Part shown: positions 33,942-46,296 of the stretch, in pieces
How positions within the stretch are numbered: the stretch's first letter is position 1
Layout of the letters: each line of letters opens with the position of its first letter
Source of the DNA: Brachyhypopomus gauderio
Lineage: Eukaryota > Chordata > Actinopteri > Gymnotiformes > Hypopomidae
Reading direction: 5' to 3'
NCBI RefSeq assembly: GCF_052324685.1
Contig: NW_027506893.1
Location: forward strand, 834,501-898,500
DNA length: 64,000 bases
The notes under the pieces: generated by a model
Seen by the model: the letters and a program-made list of their open reading frames with translations, nothing else
The model's database searches: none
Told to the model about the DNA's origin: nothing
Position numbers and translations under genes: made by a program

Positions 33942-34120
33942 AAGAGAGTGTGTGTGTGTGAGAGAGTGTGTGTGTGAGAGAGAGAGAGTGTGTGTGTGTG
34001 TGTCTATGAGAGAGAGAGAGAGAGAGAGAGTGTGTGTGTGTGAGAGAGTGAGTGTGTGTGTGTGTGTGTGAGAGAGAAAGTGTGTGTGTATGTGTGTGTG
34101 TGAGAGAGAGAGAGTGTGTG

Positions 34121-34158
<38 letters not shown>

Positions 34159-34170
34159 TGTGTGTGTGGG
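33760..34170. repeat. Compound (TG)n/(GA)n microsatellite, about 400 bp
   Basis: Alternating blocks of (TG)n and (GA)n. It produces long spurious reading frames on both strands (Ser/Leu/His/Thr-rich on the minus strand). Confidence 0.95.
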
Positions 34171-34802
34171 TGGGTGGGTGTTGGTGGGTACATGTGGGGG
34201 CTGTTTAACATGCATTATTTAAATTCTAGGTATGTCATTTTAGACTATAGTGTTGGTTGTACTAAACTTATTTGTACAGGGACTCAAATGTGTGGAATGG
34301 CCTGTAGTTTGTGTGCAGGCACATCCGGTGATTATAGATCGAATACGGTGCATTTTCTAAAAATACGTATCCAAGGCAACTTACAGTATGCTGTTATGGT
34401 GGGAGAATATCAGAATTCAGGTATCCGTGACAACTGGAAGTAAATCTATACAAACAAGTGGTCTGTGGTGCAAAATGTTTCTTCCAAAATATCTGACCAC
34501 TCTAAATCTTCGCCACGTCTTTTCCACACACGTGGCTTCCTCTAGATTACTCTAGTAACACAGTTTAGGTCGGTTAAGAAGGGAAATTGATGGAAAACAT
34601 ATCAGTGACTAATTTTAATTACAGAAAACCCAGTTCACTTTCCAACATGACCTGTCTGTCATGTGTGGTATGAATTTAAGTTAATGTGACTTTTAAACAT
34701 TGCATTGAGCGCAAAATAAACTTAGATGCTCTCTAGGATATAATGTCAAAATATTAGGATACCTTAGTTTAGCAGTTCCAATTGATCTTTTGTATTCATC
34801 AC

Positions 34803-34957
34803 CAGGGCCGGAGTGGGACACTTTTTCAGCCCGGGAGTTTCATGCCCAAATCCGGCCCAAAATTATTTCCCCCCCCCAATCGGCCCAAACTAGAGACTGA
34901 CATGAGCCGGCCCATCGGGAATCCTCCCGAATCTCCCGATTAGCCACTCCGGCTCTG
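34803..34957. mobile_element. Complete 155-bp hAT-type MITE with 8-bp target duplication
   Basis: Termini CAGGGCCGGAGTGG and CCACTCCGGCTCTG are inverted repeats with one mismatch. The direct repeat TTCATCAC flanks both sides (34795-34802 and 34958-34965). An 8-bp duplication is typical of hAT insertions. Related copies lie at 46297-46540. Confidence 0.92.
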
Positions 34958-35681
34958 TTCATCACTGCTAGTACTTTTTGGTCTAATTCAGATTCATAGT
35001 TATATTAATGAGAGGTTAAAGTTGAATGCACGGTTGTTAAATACATTATTTATAAATGTTGTATAAATACATAAGTTATTTTAGTAAACAGTGCCTTAAC
35101 TTTTAACTCAGGATTTAAAATCAGGGATTAGTGGTGTCAAAATCTCTTCAGGTGTTCTGGCTGTGAATGATGAGACCTGTGTGTGTTGCAAAGCATTTCA
35201 TGAATATTTGATGTTTCACGAGCAATGCGAATCTTTGACTTACCTATTGTTTGCACATAAACATACCGCATTTTAACCGTTAATCTCGCCTCTCTCTCGT
35301 TCGCCGTTAACCGTATCCGGCCTCAAGCTCCGGCTGCGAGCCCCTGAAGTGATGCGCTAATTGCAGGCAGATGGTTGCGCACTTTCCCCCCCGCGCAGCG
35401 CAACTCCGGCCTGGCGCGCGCACACGCACCACGCACACGTGCGTTTCATTTAGCGGACTTGCGCTACGCGTCCGCGGCGTTTCCGCTGGTGAGAGGCAGA
35501 GGCGCAGACACAGCTGTACGTGTACATATCTTACTGCCGATAGAGAGCCTGGACTTGGCGTGTCACAAACGATTAATCGGAGCTGTTGTTGGAGGCGACA
35601 GCAGCTTTCAGGGAGGTAAACATTTATTTATGGAAGTGACTCAGTGGACGCGTTTCTCACTGGAATGTTCCGTGTCACAAA

Positions 35682-36455
35682 ATGCGTCTTTTCGCCTATT
35701 GTTTCCTGTTTATTTTCATAACAGGTAAGTAAAATGAGTTTATAGATTGTAATATATATATATATATATATATATGCATAAAACCCTGTTAAAATATATT
35801 AAGATTATACTGTGACAAGCACAGTTCGTCCAGTTAAACCCATGAGAAATACGAGTAGATTATTCTTCACTCTTTTTCACTGCGTCTATACTTATATTCA
35901 ACTCTAGATAATATAGGGTGCTGAAACGTACTTAAAGCACGACAGATCTGTCGTTAAATGTTGTGTTTTTGTATAGGTAATGGGCTCTCAGAAGTGAACA
36001 GAGAGTGTGGCAGAAAAATAGACGTTGTTCGAGAGAGGAGCGGCTCTATTCGCTACTCCTTCCCCACCACTGTACCGACAAACAACGCTACACACAAGAT
36101 AGTGGACAACGGTGTTGAAAACCCGCTGGACGTTACTTGCGCTTGGACCGTCGACGCACGAGTGAACCAGACCGTGTGGATAGACGTCGTACACGTAGAC
36201 GAGCACGCGCAGCTCAGGATCACGTTTGGAGACCACACGGCTGTGAGGAGGCGCGCGAGCGGCGCGCGAGGGCTGTATTCGGGCACCGGGAGGACCACGG
36301 TGGAGTGGAGCTTGAGAAACGTCCAAGCACCGAGCAAATTAAACCTGAGTAAGTCTGATGCACAAATAATTAATACAGTCTTTTAATGTCTCCAAATTTA
36401 GATGTAGATCTAGTAATATATCGGCCCAGCAATATGGATATAGAATATAAAAAAA

Positions 36456-36509
<54 letters not shown>

Positions 36510-36636
36510 CAGTTCATGTGAATATCGCCTTAATGTATGGAGCTTGTGTGCCTGTCTGTGAGCATTTGAATCAGAGCATTTCCTTCAGCTGGAATTTGTT
36601 TGCAGTGAACATTCAAGGAATTTCTGGTTCCGTTAA

Positions 36637-36681
<45 letters not shown>

Positions 36682-39600
36682 CTCAGGATGGAACACGTCA
36701 GAAGACAGTAACGATCTAGCTCAGATCTCTTACACACACTCTGACAGCGACCCCGTGTCTCCCTCTCCGGACCCTCCGAACGGGGTGACCCGAACCTCAG
36801 ACATACTCGGGTTCGCGAGTGTGTCGCCTCGTACACACACGCGCTGGGGTGCGGGTGTACAACAGGGCGGAGTGTCTGGGCCTAACGATAAGAGCCGTCC
36901 CCCCTTTCCACAGGAAAACACACACAATGAGCAGGAAAGGTCTGGAGCCCTGATCCCTAACCTTACAAACACTGTCACACTGGCGCTTGCTGGCACACAA
37001 ACTCATTCCTTGGACTCTTATTCGTATACAAACGCACAAACTAGCCCTGCTTCGGTGCTCTCTAGGGCTGAACAAGTCTCCCGACACACATTGGCCCGAC
37101 GTCAAGATGTCGCCACAGTGAGAGGCGCGTATTTAAATACAGACGGTGACAATGCAGCGCACCAAATGACACACACAAGCGAGCTCGCACGAACGTCTGG
37201 CATGCGTATAGCTACAAAAATACACTCTCAAATGCACAATAGTTCAGGAAACGCTCCATTGAGTTCCACAGGTCCAGTGGCTAGCTCTCACACAGACAGC
37301 TCAGTTCACTCGGGCACAGACCAAGAGGCCTCGGACGCTGTCTCCAGTGTTCAGGGTGTTCACACTGTCACCTACAGAAGCGGCATCAAAATGACAGTGT
37401 CCACAGACGGTCGTGTCTTCAACGTAGCAGCCAATGGTGGCAAGAATCAGCCTCAGACAATTTTTACAGTCACACCTGGCAACAAAGCTTCAGGAGTTGA
37501 GACAGGCAGAACGAATCGCTACCCTAGATCAACTCACACGAACAAAAACACTTCTGATCAAATATATCCATCGGTGTTTCACGATTCAGGCACTATTAGT
37601 GGCGCTTCTGTTGCGATTTCACATAACCAGGCCAACAGATCTATGTTTAGTGATCAAGACAGCACTGCTCAGTCACAAACTGAAAGTCCAGTCACTGCAA
37701 ATAGCAAAGCCACAGAAAGATTACATTCAGTAGAACCTCACACACACAATTTATACGACACACACTCACCAAACACACACGCGCCACATAGCATCCATGC
37801 CACCCGAAAAGTGGACTCTCAGGACACCGCTAACACACACATCTCACACACCATCCAGAGTGAGCGCAGTACGACTGCTCTACAAACTAGTTCAACATTG
37901 CATCCCAAAACTACAAACCAATTAGGCCTGACAAAGACACTCAACCTTACCACTCACCATCGCTCTAACCCCTCTAGTGCCCCCAGGCCCCTCGTGGTTG
38001 CTACACCATCAGATTCGCCCGCAATTCTTGTTACGTCGCTGGAGGAGGAACCCGAGGACCATAAACCGTTCAGCTTCACTTCTTCCCCACGATCACCAAA
38101 CTCACAAAGCCAAGGTGGAGCGACAGAGGGTACGAATTCAGCCATGTTTCCATCTACCACCACCATTTCCTCAGTCCACACCAGCCGCCGAATTGATCCC
38201 ACTCCGATTCCCGAACTTTCATCCCAAGGCGCAGTTGCGACGGGAGTCTGGCGTGACGGCGCTAACGAAGAGCTCGGCGAGTCATACACACGCAAACGCC
38301 AGCAGGACCTGCCACGCACAATCGGCCCTCGCCGCTCGTCTACAGTAGCGCGCGGCGCTGAGATCAACACCACCGCGCCTCAGACCAGCCGTTTCTCTCC
38401 GACAGAGCACAGCGGTAGTGGTAACCATAGTAACTCCTTCCAGAGCGACGTTTCACTGGGTCCCACGACTCCCCGTAGCTTCTCTCTGCCTGACAGTAGT
38501 GGGACAACATCAATGGCGGTAACCCACAGTGTTGCGCGGACTCCTAGCAATGACCCCATGATGCCGACAGTTGCTAGCAATGTAGTTACTGTTAGCTCTG
38601 TGGGCAGCACAGCTGGAGAGGCTGTGAACACCTACAGACCTTTGAACGGGGACACAAACCAGAAACAGGTAACACGCTGCCCTGTAACAACTACGCCCAA
38701 ACCCACCCCAACACGGGACCCTGTAACAACTACCCTCAAACCCACCCCAACACGGCACCCAATAACTACCCCCAAACACACCCCAACACAGGACCCTGTA
38801 ACAACTACCCCCAAACCCACCCCAACACAGGACCCTGTAACAACTACCCCCAAACCCACCACTACATGGGACCCTGTAACGACTACCCCCAAACCCACCC
38901 CAACACAGCACCCTGTATCAACTACCCCCAAACCCACCCCAACACAGCACCCTGTATCAACTACCCCCAAACCCACCCCAGCACAGCACCCTGTATCGAC
39001 TACCCCCAAACCCACCCCAACACGGCACTCTTTTCCGAGCAGACATACTCCAGCCGTCCAAACACACGGTCCAATAGAGCAGCCAGGCACACACACCACA
39101 ACACAGCAGGTGAATACAGATTCCTCTGAGACTGGCGCACACACACCTTCCACAGCTGCCACGCCCAGGCTCCGCCCCTTCACTGTCAATCATGACAAAG
39201 ACTGGTCACATAAAGGGCGGGTCTTCATTGTGGAGGACCAACCGGCAATCATCAAAGGTGAGGTTTTCATTCTAAGGTCTATATCTGGGAGATTCTTCAA
39301 AGTGTAATAATATAAAGTAGCTGAATACGTTTTCTCTGTATATTCTGTGTTTTTTAGTGGAAACATTCCAAGTGCTTTTACAGGTGATCCTGGAACGAAA
39401 CTCTTCCTCCTTCATAGGGCTGACAGAGGTGATGAAAACTGTCATTTTTGCACCATGTCTGAACCTTAGACATAATATGCATAGACTAAGCCTGGAGTTC
39501 AGATTTATGCAGTTGCAATAAGCTTGAATAGTAAAGCTAAGAAACACTTTCAATTTGCCATGGATGCTCCATAAGCAGTAATAGCTCCATAAATTAATAC

Positions 39601-42600
39601 ACACACATCCATGAAATGGCTCATGCATTATCACTGCTTCTTTCATCAATAAGCTCAGCTGCCACTTGTCAGTATGAACAGCAGAGCATTAATCTTTTCA
39701 TGGACTTCCACGCCTTTATACTTCTTGGAGGGATGTTCTCTGATATGGTGAAGTCTAACATAGACTTTAGTGGAATCTGCACATAGTGTGCAATGCTGCA
39801 TACTAACATTTTGTTGTTTACCCTCCTGGGTGCAGGTTGAACCATTTCTACACAGAGTAGCAGGGTACCAGAACCAGCATCTCACCTGGCACAGGTAACT
39901 CTATTATATACAGGTGTGGTCAAAATTATTAGCACCCCTTATAAAACTGGAAAAACAAAAAGTCATCTCCGTGTTTCCGATGGTCAACTTCAGTCAGTCA
40001 AGGTCTTGCTTGGACAGAGCTCTCTGTGGATTGGCCAATGACCATTAATCCCACCATGATGAAGAACCATCACAGCAGTCTGTCTTCAGACGCTAAGAAG
40101 ACCAAAAGATGCCAGTTTAGCAACATCTGGGCTTCACAGAGATCTGGGCTTGTTGATAAATCTGATGATTTTCTTCACCAGTGTTTTTCAATCTTGTACT
40201 TGTCTTTCATATCATGCCCAGGTTTGTTTCTAACAGTCTCCTTGTACTTTGAGATAACGTTGTTTTGGATGCTTTGAAAGGCATTGAAATGGTAAAATGT
40301 TTTGCTACATTTATTGAAGGATTCCTTTGGGAACTAATAATTTTGACCACCTCAACATTCAATGTTTTACAGCAGTTTTGAAGATTGTTTTAAAAATACA
40401 AAATGTACTAAATAGGGGCCTTTATATTGATAAATATTTTACAGATTTCAGAGTTTAATGAATGACATTCACATTAGACAGAAATTCAGGAAAATGTCAC
40501 ATCACTTTGAGGGCTAGTTTTGCCTTTAAGAGACGAGACAAAGTAGCTGTTCTCTTGTCTGTTGGACTCATTAAAACTGCACTTAACTTATTAGATAAAT
40601 ACTTTTTAATTCCACTAGTTCCTTGACTGCTGATCTGATTACCAGACAAATATTAGTGGTTATGCAGTTTTGAAGTTTGCTTCATTGACTGGTGTGTTGA
40701 TGTTCAGCGGTGCAGTGATTCAGACAGTGGTCACGTTCCAGACCGGGGAGGCACGCTTCTGGCTGGGGAGGGCGGAGTCTCTTCTGTCCCAGGCAGGACT
40801 CAGTCCGCTCCCCAGGGAGGGGCTATTCGTAGGTGGTGTAAGGGTGAAAAACATCACTGTGGGAGGTGAGTTATCAGTATAGAGTACACCACAGCTTATT
40901 GACAGCTTATTGATGTGTATTGTTATGTCCTATTGTCAAATACATCTTATTTGTTATCTTTTATTCAGCAAATATGACATGAATATTGACAAACTTTCAA
41001 GTGTAGGATCAGGCTTATTTCTCTCTCTCTCTCTCTCCATCACACACACACACACACACACACACTTTTTTTCTCTCAGGCCTGCACTCTGACGTTTGCT
41101 CCTGGCTCTTCGAGTGCCCACTGGGTTTCCAGTGTGTGTCCTCCGTGGACAACGCCAGCTGCAGCTCGGTTTGCCGCTCCGAATACTGCAGGCACCACGG
41201 GATCTGCGTCCATCGGCCCGGCGAGCAGCCCGTCTGCCAGTGAGCCCCGCCCATCACGCTCGCATCACGCTCGCATTGGCTCACATCGGCTCACACCCCA
41301 GTGCTTAGCAGATCTGATGTGTGTGTTTCTTCAGGTGTCCCGTCGGGGAGGATTTCTGGTTCATGGGCCAGCGCTGTGACCTCCGCATGACCCGGCAGCG
41401 GTTGGTGGGCATGTGTGTTGGAGTTCTGGCTGTGGTGGCGGGCCTGATGGCGCTCTGCTCTTACCTGGCTGTACGTCGCTTTAAGAGCGTGGTGATTCAA
41501 GCCAAAGTGGACCAAACGCGAAGCAGGTACCACACACATGCACACACTTTCTATGTTTGTCTCTCACGCTGAGAAAATTAACTTTAGTTTGTTTAAACAC
41601 ACCTACACATTCCTGCAAAAGGTATTTTCCTGATTTTGTTATTGGAAAGCCTTGGCAGGAAATCGTGAGCCAGTTAAAACAAACCTTGCGTTTTGAGGAC
41701 AGAGCAGAGGGAGGGGCTGATGAAATAACACACACACCCAAGGTCAAGGTCATCAGCGTAATTCTCAACCTTTTTTTAGAAATAAATCTGATGACTGTGA
41801 TCGTCACACAGGAAGGTGATTGCTGCAGTGACAGAGAGACGTCTGTTTGGTCTGGTGGTGTGAGCAAATTTGCAACCCGACACACCTGAGTTGTGGTTCC
41901 TGACAGATCTGGGCTGAGACTGGGTTTGGGTGCTGCCAGATCTGGGCTGAGACTGGGTTTGGGTGCTGCCAGATCTGGGCTGAGACTGGGTTTGGATGCT
42001 GCCCTCAGCCTTACACCTACAAATGGTGTCAGAAATGGGATGACATCACGAGGCCGTCAGAATCAGAATCAATATTTTTATTGATCCCCAAGGGATCATT
42101 TTAAAATGATTTTTAAATGACACATGAAGTGAGGAGTGGTAGAGTTTGATGTCCACATGTAGGAATGACCTCCTCCCTTTGGGGTGGAATGAGTCTTTGG
42201 CTAACCCTGCATCTGTGTCTTGTACAGCGGGTGGGAGACACTGTCCATAATGGACTTCAGCTTAGACTGCGTCCTCCTCTGAGACACTGTGGTCAGGACA
42301 GTGCCCATGATCAAAGGCCTAATTTCTGCTTAGTTTCATATAATCTGTGGTCTATATCTTTCTTGGTATTGTCAAAAGAACACACACCATTTAGCTAGAA
42401 TCGACATTGAACCAAGCAGAGGTAAACAGCACAGAGGTCTGGCCACATTTCAGTTTGGTTGCACTCTGTGCATATGTGTGCACGTGTGTGTGTGCGTGTG
42501 CACGTGTGTGTTTGCTCGGGCGCGTTTGCGTGAAAGTTATCGCAGGTTTAACCACTTTGATGAGTTGTCGGCTCGTTTCTGGGGAAGGTCGTGGCCCGGG

Positions 42601-43326
42601 TCGGAGGACTCGCTAGATAACCCCACCTTCACCCGCTCTGACGAATTACTGCACATGAGGGCCCTGGATCGCACATGCTGTTACCATGACGACACACTCT
42701 CCATCGTCTCCACCTACCAGGGCAGCACAACACACCTCAGTACCGTATATCCTCACAGGTATCTATGACCTCCAGTTAAATAGCTGCTATACCATGTTCA
42801 GTTTGTGTGCTATGCTCTATGTAATATATAACCATGTATATCATATCCATACTTCAACACTTTCCAGTTGTTAAACCTGATAGTGTTTGTGTACATGTGT
42901 GAATGGGGGTGTGTTTTGTTTAGTTCTCAGTATCACTGGAACCTGAGCAACTACAGCTTAGCGGATTGTGTGATAGACTCGGGAAAGGCCAGTGATCTGT
43001 CTGTATGCAGCTGGCCAATCGAGCCAATTCAGTGGACACCGTTCCCCCTATTACAGCAGCTGAACAGAAACACTAATTCAGTAAGTCACGTTTGCCCACA
43101 TATAGACAGACAATACACATACACACACACACAAAATTCCTGCCCTGTTTTAAATGTAAATTACGTAAGTCTCACAGACTCCCACAAAAAACACACTTCC
43201 ATCCAAATCCCTTCCTTGTTGTAAGTGTTCAAGGTTTTCTTTGGCTCTCAGGTGAAGGTTTCACGTCCTCGTTCGTATTGTGAGGGCATGGAGCTGGTGG
43301 ACCTGGAGAAGAGCTGGACCGCATGA
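35682..43326 (+). CDS. Unnamed CUB-like/mucin/SEA-like/EGF transmembrane protein (11 exons)
   Basis: Exons: 35682-35724, 35977-36348, 36687-39257, 39358-39428, 39836-39894, 40708-40865, 41080-41239, 41335-41526, 42537-42758, 42924-43080, 43252-43326. All phases join into 1359 residues. In order: signal peptide (MRLFAYCFLFIFITG), a CUB-like module with only the first cysteine pair (about 25-135), a Ser/Thr-rich mucin region of over 800 residues mostly in one 2.6-kb exon with PVTTTPKPTPTQ-type repeats, a SEA-like module (about 985-1090; GAVIQTVVTF at the place of the GSVVV cleavage site), one or two EGF-like modules (CQCPVGEDFWFMGQRC), one membrane helix (about 1168-1191), and a tail of about 168 residues ending in EKSWTA. 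The EGF-TM layout resembles IMPG2 and membrane mucins, but the tail does not. Not recognised as a named gene. Confidence 0.85.
36458..36508. repeat. (TA)n microsatellite
   Basis: About 50 bases of (TA)n in the short intron before the mucin exon. A (GT)n tract at about 36637-36676 follows, close to the acceptor at 36685-36686. Confidence 0.9.
38679..39030 (+). repeat. 39-bp coding minisatellite in the mucin exon
   Basis: About nine units of 39 bp coding PVTTTPKPTPTQD or PVSTTPKPTPTQH, one unit shorter by a codon (PITTPKHTPTQ). These Thr/Pro-rich units are expected to carry dense O-glycans. Confidence 0.9.
39909..40355. mobile_element. Non-autonomous Tc1/mariner-like element
   Basis: The left end GGTGTGGTCAAAATTATTAG and the right end CTAATAATTTTGACCACC are inverted repeats about 445 bp apart, within an intron of the mucin-type gene. 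The interior has no intact transposase. TA dinucleotides adjoin the left end. Confidence 0.75.
41907..42003. repeat. 33-bp tandem repeat, 3 copies
   Basis: The unit starts AGATCTGGGCTGAGACTGGG. The third copy has one base change near its end. Located in the intron after the membrane-spanning exon. Confidence 0.9.
42058..42320 (-). mobile_element. LINE 3'-end fragment (RTE/Rex-like)
   Basis: Begins with a 'tttttattgatccccaaggg'-type tail, typical of the 3' ends of some fish LINEs, then continues into degenerate sequence (gtccataatggacttcagc) resembling the reverse-transcriptase 3' region read antisense. The family assignment is tentative. Confidence 0.5.
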
Positions 43327-43332
43327 AGAGGA

Positions 43333-43490
43333 AACAAACAAACAAACAAACAAACAACCAACCAGCTAACCATCTCACCCGTAAACCAACCAATCAACCA
43401 ACTATATGACTCACCAACCAACCATCCTATCCACAAACCAACCAACAAATCCACCAACCTACCCACAAACCAACTACCCCACCAACACCA
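43333..43490. repeat. (CAAA)n and ACCA-rich degenerate repeat in the 3' UTR
   Basis: Starts seven bases after the stop codon of the mucin-type gene: (ACAA)n, then a long run of degenerate 'aaccaacc' units. Confidence 0.8.
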
Positions 43491-43956
43491 AGATGGCCAA
43501 GACCAATCAAGGACTCCATGGCAGGTTTCGATGAGTCTTACACCATGACAAGTATTTCAAGTAGCATTTTTTCTTGAATATTTTATTAAATTAGTAATGG
43601 GGTTTGTGTTTTTTGAAATACTTTCATTAAATATAACTTGTGCAAATGCATGTATAACTTCACAGGGCAGGATTCCTTCAAGGTGTCTCCATGTGTCTCA
43701 TTGAAAATATTTAGCTGATTACAACTCCAGTCAAAATACTTACCTGTGGGTAACCAAGCTAAGAGGTTATAACACTGTAAGAAAACAAACCTGTTTTCAG
43801 GCTATTGTAGTAAATACCATATTTGGTACTAAGGTCTCTTATAGGCCAGACAGTTTATGTTCAGTTAATTAATAATGAAAAAACAAACTGGACCTTTATG
43901 TACAGAACAGTGTAGAATTTTGATCAATTAAAATGTGTGTGGCTTTGTCCATTTTT

Positions 43957-43962
43957 AATAAA
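43957..43962 (+). terminator. Candidate polyadenylation signal of the mucin-type gene
   Basis: AATAAA about 630 bases after the stop codon. An ATTAAA also occurs near 43626. If used, the transcript ends before the minisatellite at 44039. Confidence 0.4.
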
Positions 43963-44038
43963 GCTATGCAACACGGCTCTGAGAATCCCAGTCCCCTTGA
44001 GGGCTTGAGAAACACAACAATGGCCTATAGCTATACAT

Positions 44039-45065
44039 TACCACTGGACCAGAGGGACGAGGACATATATTACAGCTATACTTGTCTACTGGACCAGAGG
44101 GACGAGGACATATATTACAGCTATACATGTCTACTGGACCAGAGGGACAAGGACATATATTACAGCTATACGTGTCTACTGGACCAGAGGGACAAGGACA
44201 TATATTACAGCTATACGTGTCTACTGGACCAGAGGGACGAGGACATATATTACAGCTATACGTGTCTACTGGACCAGAGAGACAAGGACATATATTACAG
44301 CTATACGTGTCTACTGGACCAGAGAGACGAGGACATATATTATAGCTATACGTGCCTACTGGACCAGAGGGACGAGGACATATATTATAGCTATACGTGT
44401 CTACTGGACCAGAGAGACGAGGACATATATTACAGCTATACGTGTCTACTGGACCAGAGGGACAAGGACATATATTACAGCTATACGTGTCTACTGGACC
44501 AGAGGGACGAGGACATATATTACAGCTATACGTGTCTACTGGACCAGAGAGACAAGGACATATATTATAGCTATACGTGTCTACTGGACCAGAGAGACGA
44601 GGACATATATTATAGCTATACGTGTCTACTGGACCAGAGGGACGAGGACATATATTATAGCTATACGTGTCTACTGGACCAGAGGGACGAGGACATATAT
44701 TACAGCTATACGTGTCTACTGGACCAGAGGGACGAGGACATATATTACAGCTATACGTGTCTACTGGACCAGAGAGACGAGGACATATATTACAGCTATA
44801 CGTGTCTACTGGACCAGAGGGACGAGGACATATATTATAGCTATACGTGTCTACTGGACCAGAGGGCCGAGGACATATATTACAGCTATAGACTACTGGA
44901 CCAGAGGGACGAGGACATATATTATAACTATACATGTCTACTGGACCAGAGGGACGAGGACATATATTATAGCTATACATGTCTACTGGACCAGAGGGAC
45001 GAGGACATATATTACAGCTATACATGCCTACTGGACCAGAGGGACGAGGACATATATTATAGCAC
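44039..45065. repeat. 45-bp minisatellite, about 23 copies
   Basis: The unit starts TGTCTACTGGACCAGAGGGA and continues 'cgaggacatatattacagctatacg'. Variation is confined to a few positions (gac-gag/gac-aag, agg/aga, tac/tat), and one unit has a 3-base deletion near 44890. Because 45 is a multiple of three and the unit lacks stops, the array is open in at least two plus frames and one minus frame. The plus frame reads CLLDQRDEDIYYSYT; the minus frame reads CNICPRPSGPVDTYS. Confidence 0.95.
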
Positions 45066-46296
45066 CACTCAAACTGGACATTTTCAGGAATTAATCTTCC
45101 ATTTGATTTGTATTTACAACTTGTATTTACTTGTCAAACATCCACAGAGTATATACTCTCTCTCACACTTCATTTTTTATTTTTCTTTTCAAATAAAACA
45201 GAAGGAGAGGAGTAAAAATGTTATGTGCTTACAGGTAATGAACAGGTTTCACGTTATTCATATTATACGGGTCTTCATAATCGCTCCCATTAGGACACAG
45301 CACACACCCCAGATTGGCTGTGATAAGAACTGGAGTTCATATCTTCCAATAACATGCAGAATAGATGTAGCCCATTTGATGTTTCAGTAATGTCCATTAC
45401 AAAATACCCATAAAAACATACGACAGCAGTTCAAAAGGAGAACAATAATAACGATGATGTTTCCATAATGTAGCGGGTGGGTAGATATATTTGGCTTCAA
45501 ATTTGAAACTAGGAGATCTGCAAATGTAGAAACCAATAAGCAGGGGTTTCTTAGCTTTTTTGAACTTGGCTTGGTTTTTAACTAACTGAGTTTTGGCTGC
45601 TATAATTATTCTTGTTTTTTCTCCTTGGGTGGGTATAATTACAACACAACATACATCACATTGACATGGGTAGCCCTTACTAAAAATCACTGGTAAATTC
45701 ACTGATAAAACAAACAGACCCAACATTACGAACATTTGTCTTGTATTTGGGGTAATGGAATATAATTTGAAGTAGATCTGAGGACGGGATTATTTCAGGA
45801 GACTTTGGCTTTTTTTTAAAAACCTTTTGCGCCCCCCTTTGTCCATTTTGTGCATTGCACCAGAAAAAAGCCTCATGTACCTGGAGACCTTCAGTTCTCT
45901 ACTTTAGCAGCGCTTAACCACCAAGTTGTCTTCTGAGATACACTACAGACAACAATATTATAAAAAAATAAATGTCAGATTTGTAGAGAAGGTTCCAAAA
46001 CAAAAAGACCACTCTACAGCGCCCCTAGAGGACGTTCAGTGTTACCCAGGAAAGTTCTCTATAAATCTGTTACACAAACATGAAATATTTTTCCAGAAAT
46101 AATTGACGTCAATAATTGACGAAAGGAAGCAATCCTTTCACCCTTTCATGTCCCAGCAGGTGCGTTACTGGTATGACAGCCCTTTCTTACTGGTGTGGTG
46201 TCCTGTACTCATATTCCATATAATGAGCCCAGCTTGGCTAGAATGATCGGGACCATGTGGAGATCTGTCCATTTTTCCATAGTCTTTGGTCTTGTC
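45066..46296. other. Intergenic, right of the minisatellite
   Basis: No exon, RNA gene or recognisable element seen. AT-rich single-copy-looking DNA. Confidence 0.4.

Larger units (their letters stand above)
32054..35681. other. Intergenic, palb2 to the mucin-type gene
   Basis: No coding exon seen. It contains a long (TG)n/(GA)n tract (33760-34170), a complete hAT-type MITE (34803-34957) and a CpG-rich block at about 35290-35560 that is likely the promoter and 5' UTR of the next gene. Confidence 0.5.

Noticed and set aside
33495-34215. Two long minus-strand frames rich in Ser, Leu, His and Thr
   Set aside because: They are translations of the (TG)n/(GA)n microsatellite.
43933-45390. A 485-codon plus-strand frame and a 353-codon minus-strand frame as repeat proteins
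   Set aside because: Both run through the same 45-bp minisatellite, which is also open in a further frame. A stop-free unit with a period divisible by three gives this without coding. No family match in the flanks.
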